Shown one piece after another: positions 39,269-47,968 of a stretch of DNA of 64,000 nt (its first letter is position 1; the number at the start of each line of letters is the position of its first letter). Made by a program: the position numbers and the translations under genes. The stretch comes from Polynucleobacter paludilacus (lineage in GTDB: Bacteria; Pseudomonadota; Gammaproteobacteria; Burkholderiales; Burkholderiaceae), in assembly GCF_018687595.1 (NCBI RefSeq), contig NZ_CP061298.1, forward strand, positions 1,116,001-1,180,000, given 5' to 3'. Below the pieces are notes generated by a model. It was not told where the DNA came from and did not search any database. It saw only the letters and a program-made list of their open reading frames with translations.

Positions 39269-41007
39269 CTACAAGCATCCTTAAGCAGTCCGCTGCTCAA
39301 TTCATTACCAGGCTCAACACTTGGAACGATCGCCGGACCTGCGATTAAATATTCATTCACAAAAAGATACTCCCCAATATGACCCTTTAGTATCGCCTCA
39401 ATCTCTTGCGGCGTTTGTCTTGCCCGCATTTCCATACGGCGGCCAATGATATTGCAAGAAGGGCAAGCTGCTAGCTTCTCTTCAATTGATGAGTTCAAAG
39501 GGGTTTGGACAGCCACCAATGGATATTGGCCTAGTAAGCCGGAGATGTCATTTGCCTGCTGAGATGGATAACCGTGCAACTGTGCCCCAGGTAATAGCAA
39601 GCGATACTCTTCGTCTTTGGCGCGATAGTCACAAGGAATCCAGACCGCTTTTTCCTGAACAGCTGCAATGGTCCGGGCGTCATAGCGACCCAATGCGCCT
39701 TCTAGTGGGGCAAGACTGCTATTGAGAGCGCAATAAGAGAGGAAGCAGACAGCCAATGTCAGTGACTTACACCATGGTGTTTTGATAAGGCCTAGCAATG
39801 CGCAAGTCACACTGATCGCCATCAAGATCCAATGCCAGAGGGAGTAATGCCAGATTGGATTTTCAGCTTGGAGATTAAAGCCTACCCACGTCAGAGCACC
39901 GAGGATGATCAACTGTAGAACCAAAGCAAACCGAAAGCCCCAAAAGGATAAGCGTTGCCAATGCAATGCAATCAATGCAGCAAAGGCTGGCATCACCGGC
40001 AATAGATAGCGTCCAGAGCGTTGGCTTGGTAGACTAAAGACAATCAAGAAGGCGGCAATCAAGAGTAGCAAGAGATTTTCTTCAATGGACAGAAAGCGCC
40101 GCTCACGCCAACATTGCCAGAGCGTGTTAACCAGGACGGCAATGAATAGACCAGCGTTGGCTAAAGTGGTCAGAATCAGCATCCAGACACTATCGCCACC
40201 TCGGAAGAGATCGAATAAGTAGTTAGAGCTTCTCGCCTGAAACTTGCCCGCGTTCTCACCCAAGACAAATTCTCTCCAAATTGCCTCAGGCGAAGGATCG
40301 AGCAAGAACCAAATAGCAAATACACCTAAGGCCACAATCACAATCAAGACCAACTTCAAGAGATCGCGGGTAGTGAATTTAGACAGACTCCACTCACGCC
40401 AGCGCCAGTAACAGAGAGTTAGGGCAAATGTGGCTGGTACGATATAGGCAAAAGATTTAGCGAGCAATGCCAGACCAAAACATAGGGCGGCAAATACCGG
40501 GAATAGCAAACGGGAGTCAAAGGCTGCCTTACCCCAATACAACAATCCCATAAAAGGAAGGGTTAAGAAAAAGACTTCTGCGGGATCGGTTAAGAAAGGT
40601 CGACCATAACGATAGCTTGAGAAAAAAGCTAGCCACACTAGAGCAGCCAATATTCCCGTCTTTGTTTGAGCGCTAAAACGTCGCACCGCTAAAAATAAAC
40701 AGAAAGCGGTTAAGCCCGTATAAAGGAGATTGGGCCACCGAAGATTCCATAAAGTCCAATGACTTGCCCAAGAGGTACTAGCGATTCCCTGCCAAAACAG
40801 TAAGGGGGGTTTGGTATTTTTTAAGCCATCCATCTCGGACTGCAAAGGCAGCCAATGGCCAGAGTCCGCAGTCAGGCGCGCGATATGCATATAGGGATAC
40901 TCGTCCCCATTCTTTGGAGCAAAGCGGCTATCTAATCCATAAAAATAGCTCACGACCGCTAATAACAGGATTAGAAGCGCGCTACGGATTGAGAAATTGC
41001 CTTGCAT
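39265..41007 (-). CDS. ArnT-like GT39-family glycosyltransferase
   Basis: A 580-residue inner-membrane enzyme of the polyprenyl-phosphate-sugar transferase group (PMT/ArnT fold). An early DE pair (NGDEYPYMHIARL, residues about 34-46) is followed by GLKNTKPPLLFWQ and about twelve helices, then a 150-residue periplasmic tail with a CPSC pair. It uses undecaprenyl-phosphate sugars to modify lipid A, protein or polymer; which is unknown. It is clearly different from the arnT of the arn operon. First gene of the operon. Confidence 0.85.
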   Translation of the reverse strand: MQGNFSIRSALLILLLAVVSYFYGLDSRFAPKNGDEYPYMHIARLTADSGHWLPLQSEMDGLKNTKPPLLFWQGIASTSWASHWTLWNLRWPNLLYTGLTAFCLFLAVRRFSAQTKTGILAALVWLAFFSSYRYGRPFLTDPAEVFFLTLPFMGLLYWGKAAFDSRLLFPVFAALCFGLALLAKSFAYIVPATFALTLCYWRWREWSLSKFTTRDLLKLVLIVIVALGVFAIWFLLDPSPEAIWREFVLGENAGKFQARSSNYLFDLFRGGDSVWMLILTTLANAGLFIAVLVNTLWQCWRERRFLSIEENLLLLLIAAFLIVFSLPSQRSGRYLLPVMPAFAALIALHWQRLSFWGFRFALVLQLIILGALTWVGFNLQAENPIWHYSLWHWILMAISVTCALLGLIKTPWCKSLTLAVCFLSYCALNSSLAPLEGALGRYDARTIAAVQEKAVWIPCDYRAKDEEYRLLLPGAQLHGYPSQQANDISGLLGQYPLVAVQTPLNSSIEEKLAACPSCNIIGRRMEMRARQTPQEIEAILKGHIGEYLFVNEYLIAGPAIVPSVEPGNELSSGLLKDACR

Positions 41008-41071
41008 CCCGACAGTTTATCGGTTTTGATCGGGAGGGATAAAATGAATCCATGAATCAGAGAGACCTCAA

Positions 41072-41386
41072 GTGAAATCCCTCGCCTATAGCGTTTTACT
41101 ATTTGTCAGCCTCAGCTCTTCTTGCTGGGCTCAAATCTCTACAGCCGATCAACTTGATCAACAGGGTTTGGCTGCTACTTGCGCCAATTGCCATGGTACG
41201 AATGGCAAGGGTGTACCCAATGCCAGCATTCCTTTAATTAGCCAATTGAGCAGCGAAGAATTACTGGCACAACTTTTAGCTTATAAATCAGGCACTAGGT
41301 CTGGCACGCTCATGCCTCAGTTAACCAAAGGCTATACCGATGCTCAACTAGAGAGCATTGCCAATCAACTTGGTCAGAAGCCATAA
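41072..41386 (+). CDS. fccA: Cytochrome c553-type protein, probable FccA subunit
   Basis: 104 residues, GTG start. Signal peptide about 1-20 (SLSSSCWAQ). One haem c motif CANCH lies near residues 37-41 and a distal Met is available in GTLMPQL. The FAD subunit follows after 4 bases, so it is probably the haem subunit of a flavocytochrome c sulfide dehydrogenase. The pair assignment rests on context. Confidence 0.82.
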   Translation: MKSLAYSVLLFVSLSSSCWAQISTADQLDQQGLAATCANCHGTNGKGVPNASIPLISQLSSEELLAQLLAYKSGTRSGTLMPQLTKGYTDAQLESIANQLGQKP

Positions 41387-41390
41387 GAAG

Positions 41391-42671
41391 ATGAATAATA
41401 GTCGCCGTCACTTTCTGGCTCATAGCGCCGCTGGCTTAAGCTTGCTGGGGGGATTCTCTTCTTTTGCCCAAGCCAGCTTAGGTAAAGCACAGATTTTAGT
41501 GATTGGTGGTGGCTTTGGTGGTGCAACGGCTGCTAAATATCTGCGCCTGTTTTCGAACAATACGGCCAATGTCATATTGATTGAACCTAATGCGAGCTTC
41601 TTGTCTTGCCCCATGTCGAATTTTGTTGTAGCAGGTATGCGTACGATGGCAGATATCACATCGCCCTATGAAGGCCTGACCAAGCATCATGGCATCAAAC
41701 TTATTCGTGATAGCGTGAGTGCGATAGACCCTGATAAGAAGACCGTCAAACTGTCTTCAGGATCCGTTCTCAGCTATGACAAAGTCGTCCTTTCTCCCGG
41801 CATCAGTTTGATGATGAATTCTATTGAGGGTCTTGCCAAGGCCAATCAAGCAGGCGTGACATTACAAGCCTGGAAGGCCGGTCCTGAAACGCTGATGCTC
41901 TATAAACAATTAGCTGCTATGCGCGATGGTGGCGTGTTCGCTATCAGCATTCCTGAGGCGCCCTATCGCTGCCCTCCTGGACCATATGAACGAGCCAGCT
42001 TGGTTGCCAATTACTTAAAGCAACATAAACCGAAGTCTAAAGTACTGATTTTGGATGCCAATCAAGACATCACTTCAAAGGGAGCGCTCTTTAAAAAAGC
42101 TTGGGCAGAGCAATACTCTGGACTAATTGAATATTTTCCTTCACACAACGTTGCTGGCGTTGATGCTAAAACCAAAACACTCCGCTTCGAAGTGCAGGAT
42201 GATGTGCGAGCCGATGTATTGAATGTTTTACCAGCCATGAGTGCTGGTGAAATTGCCATCAAGACGGGGCTAGCGAATGCGAATGGACGCTGGGTCAATG
42301 TTGACTTCCTCAATTTTGAAGCCACTGCAGCGAAGGACATTCATGTGCTGGGAGATGCTATCCAGACAGCGCCACTCATGCCAAAGTCAGGTCATATGGC
42401 CAATCAACATGCCAAAGTAGCCGCGGCAGCCATCATTGCACAACTGAACGATTGGCCAATCAATCCCGCGCCCGTTGTCAATAACACATGCTATAGCTTT
42501 GTGAATGAGCATGCCGCCGTTCATGTTGCCAGCGTTCATCAATACGATGCCCAAGCAAAAACCTTTAAATCAGTACCAGGCGCTGGCGGCCTCTCCTCAG
42601 AATCCTCTAATACAGAGGCAAGCTACGCTTGGGGCTGGGCTCACAATATCTGGGCAGACACCTTAGCGTAA
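41391..42671 (+). CDS. fccB: Flavocytochrome c sulfide dehydrogenase FAD subunit
   Basis: About 427 residues. The ATG at 41391, with a purine-rich stretch ahead, gives a twin-arginine signal (SRRHFLAHSAAG); the TTG at 41358 overlaps the cytochrome gene. The FAD fold begins ILVIGGGFGGATAAKYLR. Cysteines in SCPMSNF and YRCPPGPYE are the redox pair of the sulfide-oxidising family, and the C-terminal domain (INPAPVVNNTCYSFV) is FCSD-like. Oxidises sulfide and passes electrons to the cytochrome in the periplasm. The rest of a sox operon is not here. Confidence 0.88.
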   Translation: MNNSRRHFLAHSAAGLSLLGGFSSFAQASLGKAQILVIGGGFGGATAAKYLRLFSNNTANVILIEPNASFLSCPMSNFVVAGMRTMADITSPYEGLTKHHGIKLIRDSVSAIDPDKKTVKLSSGSVLSYDKVVLSPGISLMMNSIEGLAKANQAGVTLQAWKAGPETLMLYKQLAAMRDGGVFAISIPEAPYRCPPGPYERASLVANYLKQHKPKSKVLILDANQDITSKGALFKKAWAEQYSGLIEYFPSHNVAGVDAKTKTLRFEVQDDVRADVLNVLPAMSAGEIAIKTGLANANGRWVNVDFLNFEATAAKDIHVLGDAIQTAPLMPKSGHMANQHAKVAAAAIIAQLNDWPINPAPVVNNTCYSFVNEHAAVHVASVHQYDAQAKTFKSVPGAGGLSSESSNTEASYAWGWAHNIWADTLA

Positions 42672-42738
42672 TTGAAATACGAAGGGCTGTAGAATCCCTT
42701 TATTGAGGTAAACATTCAATGGGGATCACGCTAGAACC

Positions 42739-43716
42739 ATGAAATTTCGGGACTATTACGAAACACTCGGTGTTGCCCGTGGCGCAACTGAAGCAGAAAT
42801 CAAGACTGCTTATCGCAAGCTTGCTCGCAAATATCACCCAGATGTCAATAAAGAGAAGGATGCTGAAGAGCGCTTCAAAGAGATTGGCGAGGCCTACTCC
42901 GTTCTCAAAGATACAGAAAAGCGGGCGGCCTACGATCAAATGGGTAGCAATTGGAAGCAAGGCCAAGACTTTAGTCCTCCCCCTAATTGGAATGCCGGTT
43001 TTGAATTTTCTGAGGATCCCAATGCTGGCTTCGGCGGATATGGCGGCGGCTACGACGGCGATCAAAGCGAATTCTTTGAATCTTTATTTGGTCGTGCAAG
43101 ACACCGTCAAGGTGGTCGTGGTGGCAATGCTCGCCAAGGCATGCATTTCAAAGGGCAAGATCATCACGCAAAAATTCTGATTGATTTAGCTGATGCCTAT
43201 AACGGGGCTAAGCGGACTATCTCTTTGCACATGCCAGTTCAAGATGCAGAAGGTCATGTCAGTACGCAAGAGCGTAAGCTAGACGTCAATATTCCGAAGG
43301 GGATTAAGGCTGGGCAGAATCTTCGTCTGGGTGGACAAGGTGGTGCTGGTATGGGCGAAGGTGGTGCCGGAGATCTCTATCTGGAAATTGAGTTTCACCC
43401 TAACCCACTTTACAAAGTAGATGGGAAAGATGTGTATCTCGATTTACCACTGGCTCCTTGGGAGGCAGCGTTAGGTACGAATGTGAACATTCCCACACCA
43501 GCTGGTAGCACTCTGGAATTAACCATACCCCCCAACACCAAGTCGGGCCGCAAGATGAGGCTGAAAGGAAAAGGAATCCCGAGCAAAGAGCCTGGTGACT
43601 TTTATGTAGTCCCGAATATTGTTTTACCCGAAGCACAAAGCGATATGCAAAAAGCAGCGTATCAAGAGCTTGAAAAAGCATTTGATTTCAAGCCCAGATC
43701 TCACTTGAAGGGATAA
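42739..43716 (+). CDS. cbpA: DnaJ-class co-chaperone CbpA
   Basis: 325 residues. J domain at 1-70 with the HPD motif in KYHPDVNKEKD, then a Gly-rich region (about 85-135) and two DnaJ C-terminal peptide-binding domains; no zinc-finger cysteines, so it is CbpA rather than DnaJ. Stimulates DnaK and can bind curved DNA. Followed by its inhibitor cbpM after 3 bases. Confidence 0.94.
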   Translation: MKFRDYYETLGVARGATEAEIKTAYRKLARKYHPDVNKEKDAEERFKEIGEAYSVLKDTEKRAAYDQMGSNWKQGQDFSPPPNWNAGFEFSEDPNAGFGGYGGGYDGDQSEFFESLFGRARHRQGGRGGNARQGMHFKGQDHHAKILIDLADAYNGAKRTISLHMPVQDAEGHVSTQERKLDVNIPKGIKAGQNLRLGGQGGAGMGEGGAGDLYLEIEFHPNPLYKVDGKDVYLDLPLAPWEAALGTNVNIPTPAGSTLELTIPPNTKSGRKMRLKGKGIPSKEPGDFYVVPNIVLPEAQSDMQKAAYQELEKAFDFKPRSHLKG

Positions 43717-43719
43717 GCG

Positions 43720-44040
43720 ATGAGCCAAACGAATATCACTTGGATTGAAAGCACTATCGTTGAGGATGAAGTCCATATGACGATCGTAGAACTGTCTCAC
43801 GCAGCCAGCACGCCTGAGCAACTCATCATGGATTGGGTCTCGGAGGGCGTCCTCAGCCCAGCAGGTGCCAGCCCTCAAGACTGGCGCTTTAGTGGAGACT
43901 CTTTAAAGCGCGCCAAAACTGCTGCACGCCTCACACGGGATTTTGAAATCAATACTTCAGGTCTGGCACTGGCCTTAGACCTGATGGATCAAATTACTCA
44001 ATTGCGTGCAGAGCTATTGCGCTTAGGCAAGCCTGCCTAA
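43720..44040 (+). CDS. cbpM: Chaperone modulator CbpM
   Basis: 106 residues with a MerR-like helix-turn-helix (LIMDWVSEGVLSPAG, LKRAKTAARLTRDFEIN) and a C-terminal helix (LDLMDQITQLRAELLRL). CbpM binds the CbpA J domain and blocks it. Its 3' end overlaps the convergent uup stop by a few bases. Confidence 0.88.
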   Translation: MSQTNITWIESTIVEDEVHMTIVELSHAASTPEQLIMDWVSEGVLSPAGASPQDWRFSGDSLKRAKTAARLTRDFEINTSGLALALDLMDQITQLRAELLRLGKPA

Positions 44041-45944
44041 GATTCGGATTTAGCGAGTAGCAATTCCCAGCGTTGCATTTTTCGATCCAAGTCAGCATTA
44101 ATCTCGCTCAAACGAGCTTGAAGGCTAGCTAATAACTCCGGCTCGTTCTGATATAACTCGGGCTTACTCATTGTGATGCCAATTTCTGCCTGGTCTTCCT
44201 CTAGTGCTTCAATTTGCAGGGGTAATTGCTCTAACTCTTGACGCTCTTTACCATTGAGTTTTTGAACTTTACTCTCGACTTTGATTGGCTTTACCTCCGT
44301 CTTGGGCTCTGGCTTAGCTTCTATTTTTGCAGGAGTCTTGCTGGCACGAATTTTGTCAGAGCGTGCCTTTTGAATCTTCCAGTCTTCATAACCACCCTCG
44401 TACTCACGCCAGAAGCCATCACCCTCATTGGCAATAATGCTCGTTACGACGTTATCCAGAAAATAACGGTCATGGCTTACTAAAAATACTGTACCTTTGT
44501 AATCTTGTAGGAGTTGCTCTAGCAAATCGAGTGTATCGATATCCAGGTCATTGGTTGGCTCATCGAGGACCAGGACATTGGCAGGTCTTGCAAATAAGCG
44601 GGCTAAGAGCAAACGATTACGTTCGCCACCCGATAAAGTACTCACAGGGGAATTGGTGCGTTCTGGTGCAAACAGAAAATCGCTCAAATAACTCTTGACG
44701 TGTTTTTTATTACCATTGATCTCAACCCACTCGCTGCCAGGACTAATGTAATCCTCTAAGGAGGCATTGAGATCAAGACCTTCACGCATTTGGTCAAAGT
44801 AGGCGATCTCAATACGGGTACCCATTGTGGCCGAACCCGAATCAGGCTGAATCGATCCTAAGATCAACTTGAGTAAAGTGGTCTTGCCAGCACCATTGGG
44901 GCCTAAGAGTCCCACCTTGTCACCACGCAAAATCGTCGCCGTGAAATCTTTCACGATTGGGCGATCGTAGGTTTTAGAAACATTCTGCAGATCAGCCACA
45001 ATTTTGCCACTGCGATCACCTGCAGAGACAGCCAGCTTAACTTGACCAATGGCATCGCGACGCTCACTACGACTGGTGCGCAGTTGTTCTAGTCGAGCAA
45101 TACGAGCGACGCTGCGGGTTCTTCTAGCCTCCACGCCCTTACGAATCCAGACCTCTTCTTGCGCTAGCAATTTATCAGCCCGAGCATTAGCGAGAGACTC
45201 TGCGCTTAACTCTTGATCCTTCAGTACTTCATAAGCAGAAAAATTACCGGGATAGGATCTGAGGATGCCCCGATCAAGCTCAACAATCTGAGTGCAAACG
45301 TTGTCCAAGAATGCGCGGTCATGGGTAATCAGAATCACTGAGCCCTGATACTCTTTCAGCAACTCTTCGAGCCAGGAAATCGAATCTAAATCCAAATGGT
45401 TAGTAGGCTCATCTAGCAACAAGACATCGGGCACTTCCACTAAAGCTCTGGCTAGAGCAACTCTTTTTTTGGTGCCACCAGACAGGGTATTGATTTTGGC
45501 TTCGGCATCGAGATGTAAGCGGTCTAGGGTTTCATGAACACGCTGTTCCCAATTCCAACCGCTAAGCGCTTCTAATTGAGACTGAACTTCGTCAAGGCGA
45601 TGATGAGAAGCATCATCCCACTCACCTATGCTCAGTGCCTCATACTCTTCACGCAATGCTTTTGCTTGGGCTACTCCTTTAGAAACAGCTTCAAAGATGC
45701 TTTCATTTGCGTCAAAGAGTGGCTCTTGAGGAACATAAGCAATGCGAAGACCTTGCTGATATTGCAAAAGGCCATCATCAAGCTTTTCTATGCCAGCCAG
45801 AATCTTCAATAAAGAAGATTTGCCGGTACCATTGCGACCAATGAGGCCGACACGCTCACCAGATTCAAGAGAAAAAGCAGTATTTGCGAGTAGATCAACG
45901 TGGCCAAAAGCCAGTTTTGCATCAGTGAGTACGATTAGAGCCAT
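44037..45944 (-). CDS. uup: ABC-F ATPase Uup
   Basis: A 635-residue soluble protein with two ABC domains: Walker A GRNGTGKSSLLK near 37 and GPNGAGKTTLLK near 350, LSGGTKKR and LSGGERNR signatures, and a linker of about 80 residues. A C-terminal coiled coil (after about 545) matches Uup, which binds branched DNA and ribosomes. No membrane parts. Gene length normal. Confidence 0.93.
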   Translation of the reverse strand: MALIVLTDAKLAFGHVDLLANTAFSLESGERVGLIGRNGTGKSSLLKILAGIEKLDDGLLQYQQGLRIAYVPQEPLFDANESIFEAVSKGVAQAKALREEYEALSIGEWDDASHHRLDEVQSQLEALSGWNWEQRVHETLDRLHLDAEAKINTLSGGTKKRVALARALVEVPDVLLLDEPTNHLDLDSISWLEELLKEYQGSVILITHDRAFLDNVCTQIVELDRGILRSYPGNFSAYEVLKDQELSAESLANARADKLLAQEEVWIRKGVEARRTRSVARIARLEQLRTSRSERRDAIGQVKLAVSAGDRSGKIVADLQNVSKTYDRPIVKDFTATILRGDKVGLLGPNGAGKTTLLKLILGSIQPDSGSATMGTRIEIAYFDQMREGLDLNASLEDYISPGSEWVEINGNKKHVKSYLSDFLFAPERTNSPVSTLSGGERNRLLLARLFARPANVLVLDEPTNDLDIDTLDLLEQLLQDYKGTVFLVSHDRYFLDNVVTSIIANEGDGFWREYEGGYEDWKIQKARSDKIRASKTPAKIEAKPEPKTEVKPIKVESKVQKLNGKERQELEQLPLQIEALEEDQAEIGITMSKPELYQNEPELLASLQARLSEINADLDRKMQRWELLLAKSES

Positions 45945-45991
45945 GACAGCATTATCGCTACTTTGACAAATGCCTCTGAATTATTGCTGCT

Positions 45992-46447
45992 TTAGCTCTT
46001 CATCCAGCGCGCCATAGCAGCATCGTCAGTAACTCTGGCATCAACCCAACGCCCACCTTCGGCAGTCTCTTCCTTTTTCCAGAAGGGAGCAGCAGTTTTG
46101 AGGTAATCCATCATGAACTCGCAAGCAGCAAATGCTTCGGCTCGATGTGCGCTTGTGACTGCTACTAGAACGATTTGATCCTCTGGTTTGAGAGGTCCTA
46201 CGCGGTGAATAATCAAGGTATTGCGAATATCCCAGCGAGTTTTGGCTTGAGCAACGATCGCCTCCAAGGCTTTCTCAGTCATACCAGGGTAATGCTCGAG
46301 AGTCATTGAATGCACCTCACTACCCTCGTTCATATCTCTTACAGTGCCCAGAAAAGAGACCACTGCACCGACTTGCAAATCACCTTTACGCAGATTAGCA
46401 ATCTCCGTACTGAGGTCAAAGTCTGCTTCCTGAATCCGAATGATCAT
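45992..46447 (-). CDS. moaE: Molybdopterin synthase large subunit MoaE
   Basis: A 151-residue subunit that inserts sulfur into cyclic pyranopterin. MoaE features GAVVSFLGTVRD, EHYPGMTEKAL, HRVGPL and VTSAHRAEAFAACEFMMDYLKTAAPFWKKE-type end are all present (pieces shown separately in the frame). One base separates its start from the moaD stop. Confidence 0.95.
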   Translation of the reverse strand: MIIRIQEADFDLSTEIANLRKGDLQVGAVVSFLGTVRDMNEGSEVHSMTLEHYPGMTEKALEAIVAQAKTRWDIRNTLIIHRVGPLKPEDQIVLVAVTSAHRAEAFAACEFMMDYLKTAAPFWKKEETAEGGRWVDARVTDDAAMARWMKS

Positions 46448-46705
46448 TTAGCCTCCAGTCACCGGCGGAAAGAAAGCGACTTCCGCATCTTCCATTAATG
46501 GTGTACTTGAATCAACCATCTCTTGATTTAAGGCACAACGAATAATCCTGTTACCAGTGAAGACCTCAGACCACAGTGCATCTCGTTTGCAAAGATAAGC
46601 CTTGAGATCATCGATCGTCTTTACTTCTGCCGGGACATCGATGCTTTCTTGCGAAACACCCAGTTTCTCGCGCAGAGCAGCAAAGAAGCGTAATTGAATC
46701 TGCAT
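46448..46705 (-). CDS. moaD: Molybdopterin synthase sulfur carrier MoaD
   Basis: 85 residues of ubiquitin-like fold ending in the obligatory Gly-Gly (PPVTGG) that carries the thiocarboxylate. Adjacent to moaE and 3 bases after moeA. Confidence 0.94.
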   Translation of the reverse strand: MQIQLRFFAALREKLGVSQESIDVPAEVKTIDDLKAYLCKRDALWSEVFTGNRIIRCALNQEMVDSSTPLMEDAEVAFFPPVTGG

Positions 46706-46708
46706 AGA

Positions 46709-47950
46709 TTAAGCGAGTAACGCACTAAAAGGGATGTACTTCACCATACTACCCGCCTCAAAAGCTTGGCCTGGGGGGCAATCGATCAAACCATCACCCC
46801 ATGAAGCACTGGTTAAGACTCCAGAGCTCTGATTAGGAAATAAATCTAGACCGCCTTTGCTATTGACTTTAACGCGCAAGAATTCATTACGCCGATCTGC
46901 TTTAGGCCAATTGAAATCGGCTCGCATTGGGTAGGCAGTCATCGACCCTGAATCACGCCCTTGTAATTTCAAAATGAAAGGACGAACAAAGAGCAAGAAA
47001 GTGACAAAGCTAGAAACCGGATTGCCAGGCAAGCCGATAAACCAAGCCTCCCCTGACTCTGCTTGTTCTGCTTTACGAACCGCACCGAATGCCAAAGGCT
47101 TTCCGGGCTTAATGGCGATCTGCCATAAATCTAGGCGGCCCTCTGCAGTCACTGCAGGCTTAATGTGATCCTCTTCACCCACCGATACTCCACCAGAGGT
47201 AATAATCAAATCATGATCTTTACTAGCTTTACGCAAAGCCTCGCGTGTGGCATCGAGCCGATCCGGAATAATTCCCAAATCCATCGCGTCACATCCTAAT
47301 GAACGTAAGCAGGCTAACAAGGTATCGCGATTAGAGTTGTAGATACCGCCTGGCTTTAATGGCTCACCCGGCAGAGCTAACTCATCGCCAGTGAAGAATG
47401 TAGCAACGCGTACGCGACGCTTCACATTTAAATGGGTTAAACCGGCCGAAGCAGCAACCCCTAACTCTTGAGGGCGCAGAAACGTTCCAGCCTGAAGCGC
47501 CACTTTTCCAGCGCTGAGATCCTCACCGCGACGACGAATCCATTGACCTAATTTAGGGATGTAATTCACTTGTACTTGATCGGCTTGACCTTCAATAAGA
47601 GTGGTGTCTTCCTGAATAATGATCGCATCCGCATTAGGTGGGATAGGTGCCCCTGTAAAAATTCGTGCAGCACACCCTACCTCTAAAGGCTTCCCTACCG
47701 AACCCGCCGGAATCCGCTGGTTCACTTTTAGTACTGCACCCTCTTTGGTGATGTCAGCAGTTCGCACTGCATAGCCATCCATTGAGGTGTTATCCAGTGG
47801 CGGCACATCTACTAAGCTATTAACATCTTCAGCAAGCACTCTCCCAAGGGCAGCTTGCATGGCAACGCGCTCAGTTTCTGAAACTGCTCTTGCATGACTG
47901 AGTAAATGCTCAAGTGCCTGCTCAGCAGTCAGCATCGGTGGCTTATTCAT
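46709..47950 (-). CDS. moeA: Molybdopterin molybdenumtransferase MoeA
   Basis: 413 residues. Inserts molybdenum into adenylylated molybdopterin. PPLDNTSMDGYAV near 49, FTGAPIPPNAD near 113 and TSGGVSVGEEDH near 254 are the MoeA signatures; the C-terminal domain IV is complete. Operon moeA-moaD-moaE follows thrC by 18 bases on the same strand. Confidence 0.95.
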   Translation of the reverse strand: MNKPPMLTAEQALEHLLSHARAVSETERVAMQAALGRVLAEDVNSLVDVPPLDNTSMDGYAVRTADITKEGAVLKVNQRIPAGSVGKPLEVGCAARIFTGAPIPPNADAIIIQEDTTLIEGQADQVQVNYIPKLGQWIRRRGEDLSAGKVALQAGTFLRPQELGVAASAGLTHLNVKRRVRVATFFTGDELALPGEPLKPGGIYNSNRDTLLACLRSLGCDAMDLGIIPDRLDATREALRKASKDHDLIITSGGVSVGEEDHIKPAVTAEGRLDLWQIAIKPGKPLAFGAVRKAEQAESGEAWFIGLPGNPVSSFVTFLLFVRPFILKLQGRDSGSMTAYPMRADFNWPKADRRNEFLRVKVNSKGGLDLFPNQSSGVLTSASWGDGLIDCPPGQAFEAGSMVKYIPFSALLA

Positions 47951-47968
47951 AGCAGCTTAAAAATAGAA

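Noticed and set aside
41420-41690. Minus-strand frames inside the sulfide dehydrogenase gene
   Set aside because: Shadows of the fccB frame, which has an unmistakable FAD-binding start.
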